A stretch of 64,000 nt of DNA from the NCBI RefSeq assembly GCF_900188445.1, contig NZ_FZOR01000002.1, forward strand, positions 248,001-312,000. Direction: 5' to 3'. This DNA is from Actinomadura meyerae (GTDB lineage: Bacteria; Actinomycetota; Actinomycetes; Streptosporangiales; Streptosporangiaceae). Within the stretch, counting starts at the first letter, position 1, and the number at the start of each line of letters is the position of its first letter. The translations under genes and the position numbers were made by a program. This document shows positions 56,182 to 64,000 of the stretch, piece after piece. The notes below the pieces were generated by a model. The model ran no database searches. It was not told the origin of the DNA and saw only the letters and a list, made by a program, of their open reading frames with translations.

Positions 56182-56547
56182 ATGGCTGAGGTGGGGAATC
56201 CCAAGACGGCGGGCTCGGAGAAGTCCCGTGCGCAGCACGGCAAGCGAGGCCGCCGCTCGACCGAGGGCCGGCGGGGGGACGCCTCGCCACAGGCTCGACG
56301 CAAGCCGGGCGCGGGTGAACGCTACGGCAAGACGGTGAAGAAGTCCGTCACCCTGCGCGAGTCCGTCGTGGAGCAGATCGAGGCCCGCACGGGAGTGCGC
56401 GGCTTCTCGGAGTTCCTGGACGCCGCGGCCGAGCGCCACCTCGCATTGCTCAAGGCACAGGAGATCGTCGACGATCACGTCGCGCGGCACGGCGAGTTCA
56501 CCCCGGAGGAACGGGCGGAGGCGGAGGCCGCGTGGCGCGGCGAGTGA
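56182..56547 (+). CDS. Antitoxin of module 2
   Basis: The 121-residue product has a basic, low-complexity head of about 50 residues, then a ribbon-helix-helix-like unit (GKTVKKSVTLRESVVEQIEA, RTGVRGFSEFLDAAAERHLA) resembling that of module 1 (GFSxxxDAAxER in both), and an acidic C-terminal helix. It overlaps the toxin gene by 16 bp. The first part is unlike module 1 and may bind DNA non-specifically. Confidence 0.78.
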   Translation: MAEVGNPKTAGSEKSRAQHGKRGRRSTEGRRGDASPQARRKPGAGERYGKTVKKSVTLRESVVEQIEARTGVRGFSEFLDAAAERHLALLKAQEIVDDHVARHGEFTPEERAEAEAAWRGE

Positions 56548-56978
56548 GCGACTCGGCACCGCTGATCGGTCCGGCGTTCGTGCTGGACGCCCAGGGCCTG
56601 TCGCTCCTCGCCGACGATGACCGGCGCATGGCGGTAAGGCTGGAACTCGCGGTGCGAGCGGAGTACGTACCCGCGATCAGCGCTGTCACCATCGCCGAAC
56701 AGCGCCGCGACGGGAAGGCCGGCAAGCGGCTGGCCTGGTTGCGCTCCAGGCTCACCGTCATTCCAGTCACCGAAGACATCGCCGACGCGGCCGCGGCGCT
56801 TCTCGACTCCACGGGTCTGTCCGGCCATGACTGCGTGGTGGACGCACTGGTGGTGGCCACCGCAGCCGGCGCCACCGGCCCGGCGAAGGTCGTCTCCAGC
56901 GACGGCTCCCACATCCCGGCACTCTGCAAGGCCGCCAGTTCCAACCGCCCCACGCCGGTCGACTGGCTCCGGGTCTGA
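56532..56978 (+). CDS. PIN-domain toxin (VapC-like), module 2
   Basis: The 148-residue protein shows the PIN acidic set: FVLDAQGLSLLADDD near residue 17, the Glu of AVTIAEQRRDGK near 50, GHDCVVDALVVATAAGA near 98 and VVSSDGSHIPALCK near 120. The GTG start at 56532 lies inside the antitoxin gene, so the two are translationally linked. The sequence is clearly different from module 1's toxin outside the motifs, so they may have different RNA targets. Confidence 0.85.
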   Translation: MARRVSDSAPLIGPAFVLDAQGLSLLADDDRRMAVRLELAVRAEYVPAISAVTIAEQRRDGKAGKRLAWLRSRLTVIPVTEDIADAAAALLDSTGLSGHDCVVDALVVATAAGATGPAKVVSSDGSHIPALCKAASSNRPTPVDWLRV

Positions 56979-57070
56979 CCCTCCAAGTCTGCCGGTCGTC
57001 CATCCGCCTCTCCGTCCAGCGTCAGGGGTGTCTGGTTGGGTGGGTGGTTACCGCGTAGGGTGCCGGGGTG

Positions 57071-57937
57071 ATGAAGCGGGGCATGGCCGCCGGTGTCGGG
57101 GCATATGTGATGTGGGGGCTGTTTCCCCTGTACTGGCCGCTGCTGAAGCCGGCGGGGGCGGGGGAGATCCTCGCGCACCGGATCATGTGGTCGCTGGTCG
57201 CGGTGGGCGCGGTGCTGGCGGTGCGGCGGGCGTGGGCCCGGGTCGGGCGGCGGCAGGTGCTGCTGCTGGTCGGGGCGGCCGTGGTGATCAGCGTCAACTG
57301 GTGGACGTACATCTACGCCGTGAACAGCGGGCACACGATCGAGGCGTCGCTCGGGTACTTCATCAATCCGCTGATCAGCGTCCTGTTCGGGGTGGTCGTC
57401 TTCCGGGAGCGGCTGCGGCCGTGGCAGTGGGCGGCGGTCGGGCTGGGGGCGGTCGCGGTGGTGGTGCTGACCGCGGACTACGGGCGGCCGCCGTGGATCG
57501 CGCTGGTGCTGGCCCTGGCGTTCGGCCTGTACGGGCTGCTGAAGAAGTTCGCGGACATGCCGTCGGCGGAGAGCCTGGCGGTGGAGACGGCCGTGCTGTT
57601 CCTGCCCGCACTGGGCTTCGTGCTCCTCCTGGAGGGACGGGGCGACGCCGCGTTCGGGCACGCCGGGGTGGGCAACGCGGTGCTGCTGGCGGGCGCCGGG
57701 GTGGTGACGGCGGTGCCGATGATGCTGTTCAACGCGGCGGCGGTCCGGCTGCCGATGACGGCCCTCGGGATGCTGCAGTACCTGGCGCCCGTGCTGCAGT
57801 TCGCCATCGGGTTCCTGGTGCAGCACGAGGACATGCCGCCGAGCCGGTGGACGGGTTTCCTGCTGGTGTGGGTCGCGCTGGTGACGCTGACGTGGGAGGG
57901 GCTGAGCCGCCGGGAAGCGGCACCCGAAGCGGTGTGA
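57071..57937 (+). CDS. rarD: EamA/RarD-family transporter
   Basis: The 288-residue protein has about ten membrane spans in two EamA repeats. RarD signature segments are visible: AYVMWGLFPLYWPLLKPAGA near 12, EILAHRIMWSLVAVGAVLA near 31, NWWTYIYAVNSGHTIEASLG near 78 and YFINPLISVLFGVVVFRERL near 97. The substrate of RarD is not settled; chloramphenicol-sensitivity is the classical phenotype. The ATG at 57071 was chosen over the GTG one codon before it. It is a single gene. Confidence 0.88.
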   Translation: MKRGMAAGVGAYVMWGLFPLYWPLLKPAGAGEILAHRIMWSLVAVGAVLAVRRAWARVGRRQVLLLVGAAVVISVNWWTYIYAVNSGHTIEASLGYFINPLISVLFGVVVFRERLRPWQWAAVGLGAVAVVVLTADYGRPPWIALVLALAFGLYGLLKKFADMPSAESLAVETAVLFLPALGFVLLLEGRGDAAFGHAGVGNAVLLAGAGVVTAVPMMLFNAAAVRLPMTALGMLQYLAPVLQFAIGFLVQHEDMPPSRWTGFLLVWVALVTLTWEGLSRREAAPEAV

Positions 57938-57983
57938 AGGGGCTAGAGTGCCGCTCGTCATATGCCGGATTCGAGGAGTCTCG

Positions 57984-58331
57984 TTGCGTCTGGTCACCGT
58001 CAGCGTGTTGGGCACGGCGCTGGTCGCGGCCGGGATGCTGGCGCCGGCCACGGGTGAGGCGACGGGCCACGGCGGTGTCGTGGTGGAGCCCGGCATGGTG
58101 CGGCCGGGCGAGCGCGTCCGGGTGTCGGCACCCGAGTGCGCGGGCGGGGCGGCGCGGATCGAGTCCGAGGTGTTCACCGGGCGGGCCGTGCGCGGCGCCG
58201 CGACCGTGAAGGCCGACGCCGTCCCCGGCGAGTACGCCGTCGCGGCGCGCTGCGGGGCGCGGAAGGTGACCGGCGAGGTGCGGGTGGCGGGCCGGGTCGG
58301 GTGGCCCGAGATCCTGCCGGCCGACCGCTGA
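57984..58331 (+). CDS. Small secreted protein, unknown
   Basis: The 115-residue product has a signal peptide (LRLVTVSVLGTALVAAGMLA) and a short beta-rich mature part with two Cys (SAPECAGGAARIESEVFTGR and YAVAARCGARKV), suggesting one disulfide. GAGGAG lies 7 nt before the TTG at 57984, which was chosen; a GTG 12 codons earlier lacks such a site. I do not recognise the family; the mature part resembles one Ig-like module. Confidence 0.65.
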   Translation: MRLVTVSVLGTALVAAGMLAPATGEATGHGGVVVEPGMVRPGERVRVSAPECAGGAARIESEVFTGRAVRGAATVKADAVPGEYAVAARCGARKVTGEVRVAGRVGWPEILPADR

Positions 58332-58424
58332 CCGGGGGCGCCCGGGGCCGCCGGCGGGCGGTGCGGATAAGCAGCCGTCACATTGTCAGCGCGGTATTGA
58401 CTTCGGCGTCGCATCGCTTGAAAA

Positions 58425-58438
58425 GTGACCTAGATCAC
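58425..58438 (+). promoter_or_regulatory. CRP-type site upstream of the P450/terpene operon
   Basis: GTGACCTAGATCAC fits the CRP/GlxR consensus GTGA-N6-TCAC perfectly, with a TA-containing centre. It lies 168 bp before the P450 ATG in a stretch with less G+C than the flanking genes. A TTGAAA overlaps its left flank. Confidence 0.6.
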
Positions 58439-58605
58439 GCATGAATGTAGTGCTTTCCTACCTATCAGACGGTTGTCTTCGTCAAATGATCATGTGATAC
58501 TTCCGACGAATCGCCCATGTTTCACAAATGCCGCAACTGCGGCCATAGCCCAAGATCGTCTCGCCCAGTGACCCGCACCAATGCCTAGTGAGGGGACAGT
58601 CGAGT

Positions 58606-59973
58606 ATGTCGGTCGGCGTCGGCTCCGTCAGGGAACCGCGAACCATTCCGTTCCATCAGAGCCTGCCGAGACTGCTCAGAGACCCGCTCGGGGCCATCGA
58701 GCAGATGGGACGCGAGTCCGAGGGCGAGATCACCCGCGTGAACCTGGGCATGCTGCGCCCGTACCTCGTCACCCGCCCCGAGCACGTCCAGCACATCCTG
58801 CGCGACAACGCGGCGAACTACCGGCGCGAGGGGCTGATGTGGAAGCCGCTCAGCAGGCTCGTCGGCGAGCCGTCCGGCGCGGACCCCGCGTGGCCGCTCA
58901 AGCGGCGGATCTTCCAGACCCTGCTGACCGGTAAGAACATCGCGACCTACACCGACGAGATGGCGGCCAACATCGCCGGCAACGTCGACGCGCTGGGCCA
59001 CCGCTTCGGCGCCGGGACGCCGGTCGACTGCAACGAGGAACTGACCCGCATCGTCTACCGGGCCATCCTGCGGATCTTCATCGGGGACCGGCTCTCGCTC
59101 GCCGACGCCGACCGGCTCGGGGACGCGATCACGATCGCCACCACGTCGTCGTTCCGGTCCCGGATGCTGCTGCCGTTCGTCCCGCACGCGGTGCCGCTGC
59201 CGGGCGACCACGCCTTCCACCGCGCGGTCCAGAACGTCGACGACATCATCTTCCCCGTCATCGAGGAGGCGCGCCGGCAGGGCGCGGGCACGGGGAGCGG
59301 TGAGGGCCACGACATCGTGTCCCTGCTGCTGCAGGCCCGCGACGAGCAGGGCAACGCGCTCGACGACCAGGGCGTCCGGGACGGTGTCGTCTCGCTGTTC
59401 GTGGCCGGGACCGAGACCACGGTGACGGCGCTGAGCTGGCTCTGGGTCGTGCTCGACGAGCATCCCGAGGTGATGGTCCGGCTCCGCGCGGAGATCGAGG
59501 ACGTCCTGGACGGCGGCCGTCCCGCCCGCGAGCACCTGCCGCGGCTCCGCTACACGAAGATGGTGCTGCAGGAGCTGCTGCGGATCTACTCCGTCGGCTG
59601 GATCATCCCCCGCATCGTCGCCGAGGACGACGTGATCGACGGCGTCCGGATGCACCGGGGCGCCACGATCGCGGTCAGCCCCTACCTCACCCACCGGGTA
59701 CCGGACGTGTGGCCCGACCCGCACCGGTTCGACCCGGAGCGGTTCGCGCCGGGCCGGTCCCGGCACCGCTTCGCCTACCTCGCCTTCGGCGCGGGGCCCC
59801 ACCAGTGCGTGGGCAGCGTCTTCTTCACCGTCGAGGCGCAGCTGATCGTCGCCAGCATGATCAGCCGGCTGCGCCCGGTCCTGCACGGCCCGGCGGGCGT
59901 CCAGCCCCAGGCGGGGCTGACGCTCAAGCCGCAGGAGCCGATCAAGATCTCGCTGAACCCCGTCGACAGGTAG
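58606..59973 (+). CDS. Cytochrome P450
   Basis: The 455-residue haem monooxygenase shows the oxygen-binding I-helix LFVAGTETTVTALSWLW near residue 265, the ExxR motif in LQELLRIYSVGWIIPRIVAE near 322, and the haem Cys loop YLAFGAGPHQCVG near 400. It is soluble, as is usual for bacterial P450s. The ATG at 58606 follows an AGGGGA site. It precedes two terpene cyclase genes with only 7 bp between, so it very probably oxidises their product. The redox partners are not encoded here. Confidence 0.93.
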   Translation: MSVGVGSVREPRTIPFHQSLPRLLRDPLGAIEQMGRESEGEITRVNLGMLRPYLVTRPEHVQHILRDNAANYRREGLMWKPLSRLVGEPSGADPAWPLKRRIFQTLLTGKNIATYTDEMAANIAGNVDALGHRFGAGTPVDCNEELTRIVYRAILRIFIGDRLSLADADRLGDAITIATTSSFRSRMLLPFVPHAVPLPGDHAFHRAVQNVDDIIFPVIEEARRQGAGTGSGEGHDIVSLLLQARDEQGNALDDQGVRDGVVSLFVAGTETTVTALSWLWVVLDEHPEVMVRLRAEIEDVLDGGRPAREHLPRLRYTKMVLQELLRIYSVGWIIPRIVAEDDVIDGVRMHRGATIAVSPYLTHRVPDVWPDPHRFDPERFAPGRSRHRFAYLAFGAGPHQCVGSVFFTVEAQLIVASMISRLRPVLHGPAGVQPQAGLTLKPQEPIKISLNPVDR

Positions 59974-59980
59974 GGCGCAC

Positions 59981-60883
59981 ATGGGAACCCCGGCCGCACC
60001 GACCGGTGAACTGAGGACCGTCATCGAGGAGGGCAGGACCAGCGCGCTCGCGATCGACTGCCAGCGCGACCTGCAGTCGTGCGCCGAGGAGCACGCCGTG
60101 CTGTTCCCCGGCGGCCCCTTCGACCCGCGACTGCTGAGCGGCGTGGCCCTCGCCAACGCGTTCGGGTCGCCGTGGGCGGCCGCCGAGGAGCTGAGCGTCG
60201 CCTGCCGCACGTCGCTGTGGGTCTTCGCCGCGGACTGGCTGGTCGACTACGTCGCGCAGACGCGGGCGGACATCGACGCCCAGGCCGGTGCGTGCCTCGC
60301 GGTCGCGGACGGCGCGGACCCGCCCGCCGATGTCCCGCTGGCGAAGTTCCTCGCGGAGATCCGCGACACCCTCGCGGCGCGTCCCGCGTTCGCCGGGCTC
60401 CACGGGCGGTGGCGCACCCAGCTCGACCGCTACTTCGCGGCGATGACCCGGGAGTGGGAGTGGCACGCGGCGCGGAAGGCCGGCGAGGGCCCCGCGCCGA
60501 CGTTCGCCGAGTACGTCGGCAACGCCGACAACTTCGGGTCCTCGTTCGTCAACCTCTCGCACTGGATCTTCACGTCCGAGCCGGACGCGCTCCGGCACAT
60601 CGACGCGCTGTGGGCGGCGAGCGGAACGGTGCAACGCATCCTGCGGCTGCTGAACGACCTCGCCACCCTCCAGCGGGACCTCGACTGGGGCGACCTCAAC
60701 CCGCTCGCCCTCGGTGTCAGCCGCGCCGAGGTGACCGACCAGATCGACCTGCTCGTCAAGGAGTGCCTCGACGAGCTGGCACCGCTGCGGGAGCCGTGCC
60801 CGCGGGAGACCCGGTACCTGGAGCGCCAGATCGGGTTCAGCACCGGCTTCTACGGCCGGACGGACTACTGGGGTGAGCTGTGA
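59981..60883 (+). CDS. Class I terpene synthase-like protein
   Basis: The 300-residue all-helical protein keeps a reduced metal motif, with LWVFAADWLVDYVAQ near residue 85 in place of DDxxD, and a variant NSE motif in RLLNDLATLQRDLDWGDLNP near 224 (Asn, Thr, and Asp for Glu). Such enzymes ionise a prenyl diphosphate. Because a class II cyclase follows, its substrate is probably a labdane-type diphosphate. The altered metal motifs make activity uncertain. Its stop overlaps the class II gene start (GTGA). Confidence 0.75.
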   Translation: MGTPAAPTGELRTVIEEGRTSALAIDCQRDLQSCAEEHAVLFPGGPFDPRLLSGVALANAFGSPWAAAEELSVACRTSLWVFAADWLVDYVAQTRADIDAQAGACLAVADGADPPADVPLAKFLAEIRDTLAARPAFAGLHGRWRTQLDRYFAAMTREWEWHAARKAGEGPAPTFAEYVGNADNFGSSFVNLSHWIFTSEPDALRHIDALWAASGTVQRILRLLNDLATLQRDLDWGDLNPLALGVSRAEVTDQIDLLVKECLDELAPLREPCPRETRYLERQIGFSTGFYGRTDYWGEL

Positions 60884-62505
60884 GCGTCCAGTGCGGTGAG
60901 GCGGAGGGCGTCCCCGACCCGGCCGAACCCGCGCCGGCGGCGGACCCCGTCGCCGGCGCCGGGGAACTCGTCCGCGGCCTCCTCGCGGACCCGTGGGGCC
61001 AGGTGTCGCCCTCCATCTACGAGACCGGGCGCGTCGTCACCCTCGCCCCGTGGCTCACCGGGCACACCGAGCGGCTGGAGTTCCTGCTCGCGTCCCAGCG
61101 CGCCGACGGCGGATGGGGCGCGCCCGGCGGGTACTCGCTCGTCCCGACGCTGAGCGCGACCGAGGCGGTCCTTTCGGCGTTCCGGCGGGACGGCTCCGGC
61201 ATCGCCCGCGACGTCCTGGCGAAGGCCGCCGACCGCGGGCTCCAGGCGCTGACGGCGCTGCTGGACGACACCTCCGGCGACGCCATCCCCGACATGCCCG
61301 CCGTGGAGCTGATCTCCGCCCACCTGGCCCAGCTGATCAACGACCATCTGGAGTGGCTCGACGCCCGGCCGCCGGGCGCGGCCGGTCCGCGTCCGGCGGG
61401 GCTGCGGGTGCGCGCCCCCGAGAGCTGGGCGGACGAGGCGCTCGTCCCGCTCCGGGAGCTGCTGAGCACGGGCGGGCGGGTCCCGGAGAAGCTGTTCCAC
61501 GCGCTGGAGGTCGCCGGTCCCGCGGCCCGCCGGACCGGCTCCACCCGGCCCGGGCCCGCCACCGGCGGCGTCGGGGCCTCACCGGCCGCGACCGCCGCCT
61601 GGCTCGGGCAGGACAAGCCCCCGCCGCCCGGCGACCCCGCCCGCCGGTTCCTGGAGACCGTGGCGGCGCACCACGGCGGCCCGGTGCCCTGCGGCTACCC
61701 GATCACCGTGTTCGAGCGGGCGTGGGTGCTGAGCGGGCTGCGCCGCGCGGGCGTCCCCGTGTCCGTCCCGGACGAGCTGACCGCCTCGCTGGACGCGGCC
61801 GTCGGCCCCCTCGGCACCCCGGCGGGCGAGGGCCTCCCGGCGGACGCCGACACCACGTCCGTGACCCTGCACGCGCTCGCGCTGCTCGGCGCGCCGCGGG
61901 AGCCCGACAGCCTGCTGGCCTACGAGCTGGACGACCGCTTCTGCACCTGGCAGGGCGAGCAGGGCGCGTCGGTGACGACGAACGCGCACGTCCTCGACGC
62001 GTTCGGCGAGTTCGTGCGGCTCCGCCCGGACGCCCGCGCCCGATACGCGCCCGCCATGGCGAAGGCGGCGAGCTGGCTGCGGGCGCGCCAGGAGCCGGAC
62101 GGGAGCTGGACCGACCGCTGGCACGTCTCCCCCTACTACGCGACCGCGTGCGCGGTGCAGGCGCTCCAGGCGTTCGGCGGCGCCGAGGCCGCCGCGTCCG
62201 TGGAACGCGCCCGGCGGTGGGTGACCGGGACACAGCGTCCGGACGGATCGTGGGGCTGGTGGGAGGGCACCGCCGAGGAGACCGCCGAGGCGATGCTCGT
62301 CCTGCTGCCGTCCGGCCGGGACGGGAACGGGACCGCGCGCCGCCTCGCGCACCTGCGGGCCGCCGCGCGCGGCCGGGCGTGGCTGCTGCGCTCCCCCGGC
62401 TGGACGGACGGCCCGGCCCTCTGGCACGACAAGGACCTCTATCTGCCGAAGGCGATCGTCCACGCGACGATCCTGAGCGCCCTCCATCTCGCCCGTCCCG
62501 AGTAG
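60880..62505 (+). CDS. Class II terpene (diterpene) cyclase
   Basis: The 541-residue protein shows the class II acid motif as ADADTTSVTLHALALLG near residue 322. This is DxDTT, as in some bacterial diterpene cyclases, rather than DxDD. WGAPGGYSLVPTLSATEAVL near 85 and PDGSWTDRWHVSPYYATACA and PDGSWGWWEGTAEETAEAML near 410-470 are QW-like barrel repeats. It should protonate and cyclise geranylgeranyl diphosphate to a bicyclic diphosphate. The GTG start overlaps the class I gene stop. No GGPP synthase is in the window. Confidence 0.85.
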   Translation: MSVQCGEAEGVPDPAEPAPAADPVAGAGELVRGLLADPWGQVSPSIYETGRVVTLAPWLTGHTERLEFLLASQRADGGWGAPGGYSLVPTLSATEAVLSAFRRDGSGIARDVLAKAADRGLQALTALLDDTSGDAIPDMPAVELISAHLAQLINDHLEWLDARPPGAAGPRPAGLRVRAPESWADEALVPLRELLSTGGRVPEKLFHALEVAGPAARRTGSTRPGPATGGVGASPAATAAWLGQDKPPPPGDPARRFLETVAAHHGGPVPCGYPITVFERAWVLSGLRRAGVPVSVPDELTASLDAAVGPLGTPAGEGLPADADTTSVTLHALALLGAPREPDSLLAYELDDRFCTWQGEQGASVTTNAHVLDAFGEFVRLRPDARARYAPAMAKAASWLRARQEPDGSWTDRWHVSPYYATACAVQALQAFGGAEAAASVERARRWVTGTQRPDGSWGWWEGTAEETAEAMLVLLPSGRDGNGTARRLAHLRAAARGRAWLLRSPGWTDGPALWHDKDLYLPKAIVHATILSALHLARPE

Positions 62506-62578
62506 CAGCGCGCGAAAACACGCGCGACGTGAGGCGTGCCACACCCTTTAGCGCATCGTCCTGCTCAAATAGTGAAAA

Positions 62579-62610
62579 TTGACGTCTTCCCGCAATGCGG
62601 CGTTGCTAAG
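62579..62610 (+). promoter_or_regulatory. Promoter candidate for the sensor kinase gene
   Basis: TTGACG at 62579 is followed after 18 bp by TTGCTA. It lies in the 228-bp gap upstream of the kinase ATG, and the region has otherwise no gene. Confidence 0.4.
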
Positions 62611-62733
62611 GTGCTCCGGTGTGTGCGCTGGCGCCCCTCCTGCCCCATCGCGCACTCCGACAACAGAGACTCGCTGGCCCTTGACACCCCCGGGATCGCG
62701 GGTCCTGCTCACTCTCGTTGGGACGGGTCGTCA

Positions 62734-64000
62734 ATGCGCCTCCGCAATTCACGTCTGCGGACCAAGATCACTGCGCTGCTGCTGTCGCTGACGGCGCTCT
62801 GGGCGTTCGCCGCGTGGGTGACACTTCGCGAAGGACTGGGCCTGCTCTGGGCCAGCACGCTCGACACCAAGATCAGCCGTCCGACGGTGACGCTCGTGAC
62901 CGCGCTGCAGAACGAGCGCCGCGCGTCCGTCGTCTACCTCGCCTCGCCGGGCCAGCAGCAGCGGCAGTCGCTGCTGGCGCAGCGCGCCGAGACCGACAAG
63001 GCGGCGACGAAGGTGCGCTCGACGGCGTCCGGCGGCGCGGTCGACCGGGCGGCGAGCGACGCGCTGGAACGGCGCATCGACGAGATGTTCAAGGCACTGG
63101 ACGGCCTGCGGGCCGACCGCGCCGCGGTCGACGGCGGCCGCGGCACCCGCATCCAGGCCGCCACCTCCTACAACGAGATCATCGACACCGCGTTCCGCGT
63201 CTTCAACTCGACCGGCGCCGTGCTGAACGACGAGGGCATCTCCAAGGACAGCCGCACGCTGAACGCGATGACCCGCGCCAAGGAGGTGCTGTCCCGCGAG
63301 GACGCCCTCCTCGCCGGGGCGATCGCCGCCCGCAAGTACGAGGCGGGGGAGCACGCCCGGTTCGTCGGGCTGGTGAACACCTCGCGCTTCCTCACCGAGG
63401 AGGCCGCGGCGGAGCTCCCGCCCGCCGACCTCGCGCGCTACCAGCAGCTCGTCAAGGGCCCGGCCTTCACCCGGCTGCGCGCCATCGAGGACCGCATCCT
63501 CCAGCGCGCCACGCTCCGCCCGCCGGTCACCGGTGCGGACTGGCAGGGCGCGGTCGGCCCGTCCCAGGAGGGGCTGGAGAAGCTGGTCCTCACCGGCGGT
63601 GACGAACTGGTGGAACGTGCCGGTCCGGTCAGCCTCGGCATCATCCTGCGGCTGATCCTCGCCGGTGGTCTCGGCCTGCTCGCGGTCATCGCGTCCATCG
63701 TCGTGTCCATCACCACCGCCCGCGCCCTGGTGCGGCAGCTCGAACGCCTGCGCGGCGCGGCGTGGGAGCTGGCCGAGCAGCGGCTGCCGAGCGTCGTCGA
63801 ACGGCTCGGGCACGGCGAGAAGGTGGACGTCGCCCTGGAGGCGCCGCCGCTGCAGTTCGGCAGCGACGAGATCGGGCAGGTGGGCCGCGCGTTCAACGCC
63901 GTCCAGGAGACCGCGATCCGCACCGCCGTCGAGCAGGCCGAGCTGCGCCGCGGCATCCGCGACGTCCTGCTGAGCCTGGCGCGCCGCACCCAGGCGCTGG
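62734..64000 (+). CDS. Nitrate/nitrite-sensor-domain histidine kinase (conservon CvnA-like), N-terminal part
   Basis: The gene runs off the right edge, so only 422 codons are visible. Residues 8-32 form a membrane span (KITALLLSLTALWAFAAWVT). Residues 45-285 form a NIT-type sensing domain with many helices (LVTALQNERRASVVYLASPG, DRAASDALERRIDEMFKALD). A second span lies near 305-330 (IILRLILAGGLGLLAVIASI), followed by a HAMP-like linker. The kinase core has only begun (VLLSLARRTQAL). In actinobacteria such kinases head conservons with roadblock, DUF742 and GTPase genes, expected beyond the edge. The ATG has a GGGACGGG site. Confidence 0.85.
   Translation, partial: MRLRNSRLRTKITALLLSLTALWAFAAWVTLREGLGLLWASTLDTKISRPTVTLVTALQNERRASVVYLASPGQQQRQSLLAQRAETDKAATKVRSTASGGAVDRAASDALERRIDEMFKALDGLRADRAAVDGGRGTRIQAATSYNEIIDTAFRVFNSTGAVLNDEGISKDSRTLNAMTRAKEVLSREDALLAGAIAARKYEAGEHARFVGLVNTSRFLTEEAAAELPPADLARYQQLVKGPAFTRLRAIEDRILQRATLRPPVTGADWQGAVGPSQEGLEKLVLTGGDELVERAGPVSLGIILRLILAGGLGLLAVIASIVVSITTARALVRQLERLRGAAWELAEQRLPSVVERLGHGEKVDVALEAPPLQFGSDEIGQVGRAFNAVQETAIRTAVEQAELRRGIRDVLLSLARRTQAL

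Overview
The window is very GC-rich DNA from an actinobacterium. Gene order and families fit the Streptosporangiales/Streptomyces side of the phylum, and an Actinomadura-like organism is my best guess. This is an inference from synteny: tRNA-Trp-secE-nusG-rplK-rplA, tRNA-Thr-tRNA-Met-rpmG-hadA-hadB, and tRNA-Tyr next to yajQ, htpX, a second partial nuo locus and korAB. Many genes use GTG starts, and ATGA or GTGA stop-start overlaps are common.

1-18.3 kb is mostly housekeeping. It holds a cut-off secreted protein, an acyl-CoA synthetase, the rplKA and secE-nusG translation/export genes, aspartate aminotransferase, an ECF sigma factor with a membrane partner, an adenosine deaminase-family gene, TetR and GntR regulators, murB, a MaoC-type dehydratase pair, rpmG with two tRNAs, an acyl-CoA dehydrogenase and a PP2C-type phosphatase. 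18.4-20.6 kb holds the most unusual locus: a signal peptidase-like gene, a 56-residue cysteine-rich peptide, a MauE-type redox membrane protein, a TlpA-type redoxin and an ABC transporter. I read it as a dedicated secretion and disulfide-formation system for a small Cys-rich peptide, now decaying, since three of its genes carry internal deletions or frame losses. It is followed by a PadR regulator coupled to a membrane protein with a SpoT-type HD domain.

22.9-26.7 kb is a wrecked integrative element beside tRNA-Tyr: an IS remnant, a DUF222/HNH gene, two broken tyrosine recombinases and a frameshifted hypothetical gene. 26.8-45.4 kb holds yajQ, htpX, a ten-gene complex I locus (nuoA, B, C, H to N; no D, E, F, G) split by an opposing helix-hairpin-helix gene, two related Pro-rich membrane proteins, and korAB (2-oxoacid:ferredoxin oxidoreductase) behind a leader-peptide ORF and an iron-box-like site. 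Kor supplies reduced ferredoxin and the complex lacks the NADH module, so a ferredoxin-fed complex I is an attractive inference.

45.6-64 kb is accessory. It has a SecD-P1-like membrane protein, a YceI protein and an MFS exporter that share Ig-like repeats, a divergent TetR with a well-placed operator, a hydrolase-ABC fusion with its permease, two back-to-back PIN toxin-antitoxin modules sharing one operator sequence, a RarD-type transporter, a compact P450/class I/class II terpene cyclase operon that probably makes a diterpenoid, and the start of a conservon-type sensor kinase. Short tandem repeats just after stop codons recur through the window. No CRISPR array, rRNA gene or intact insertion sequence was seen.
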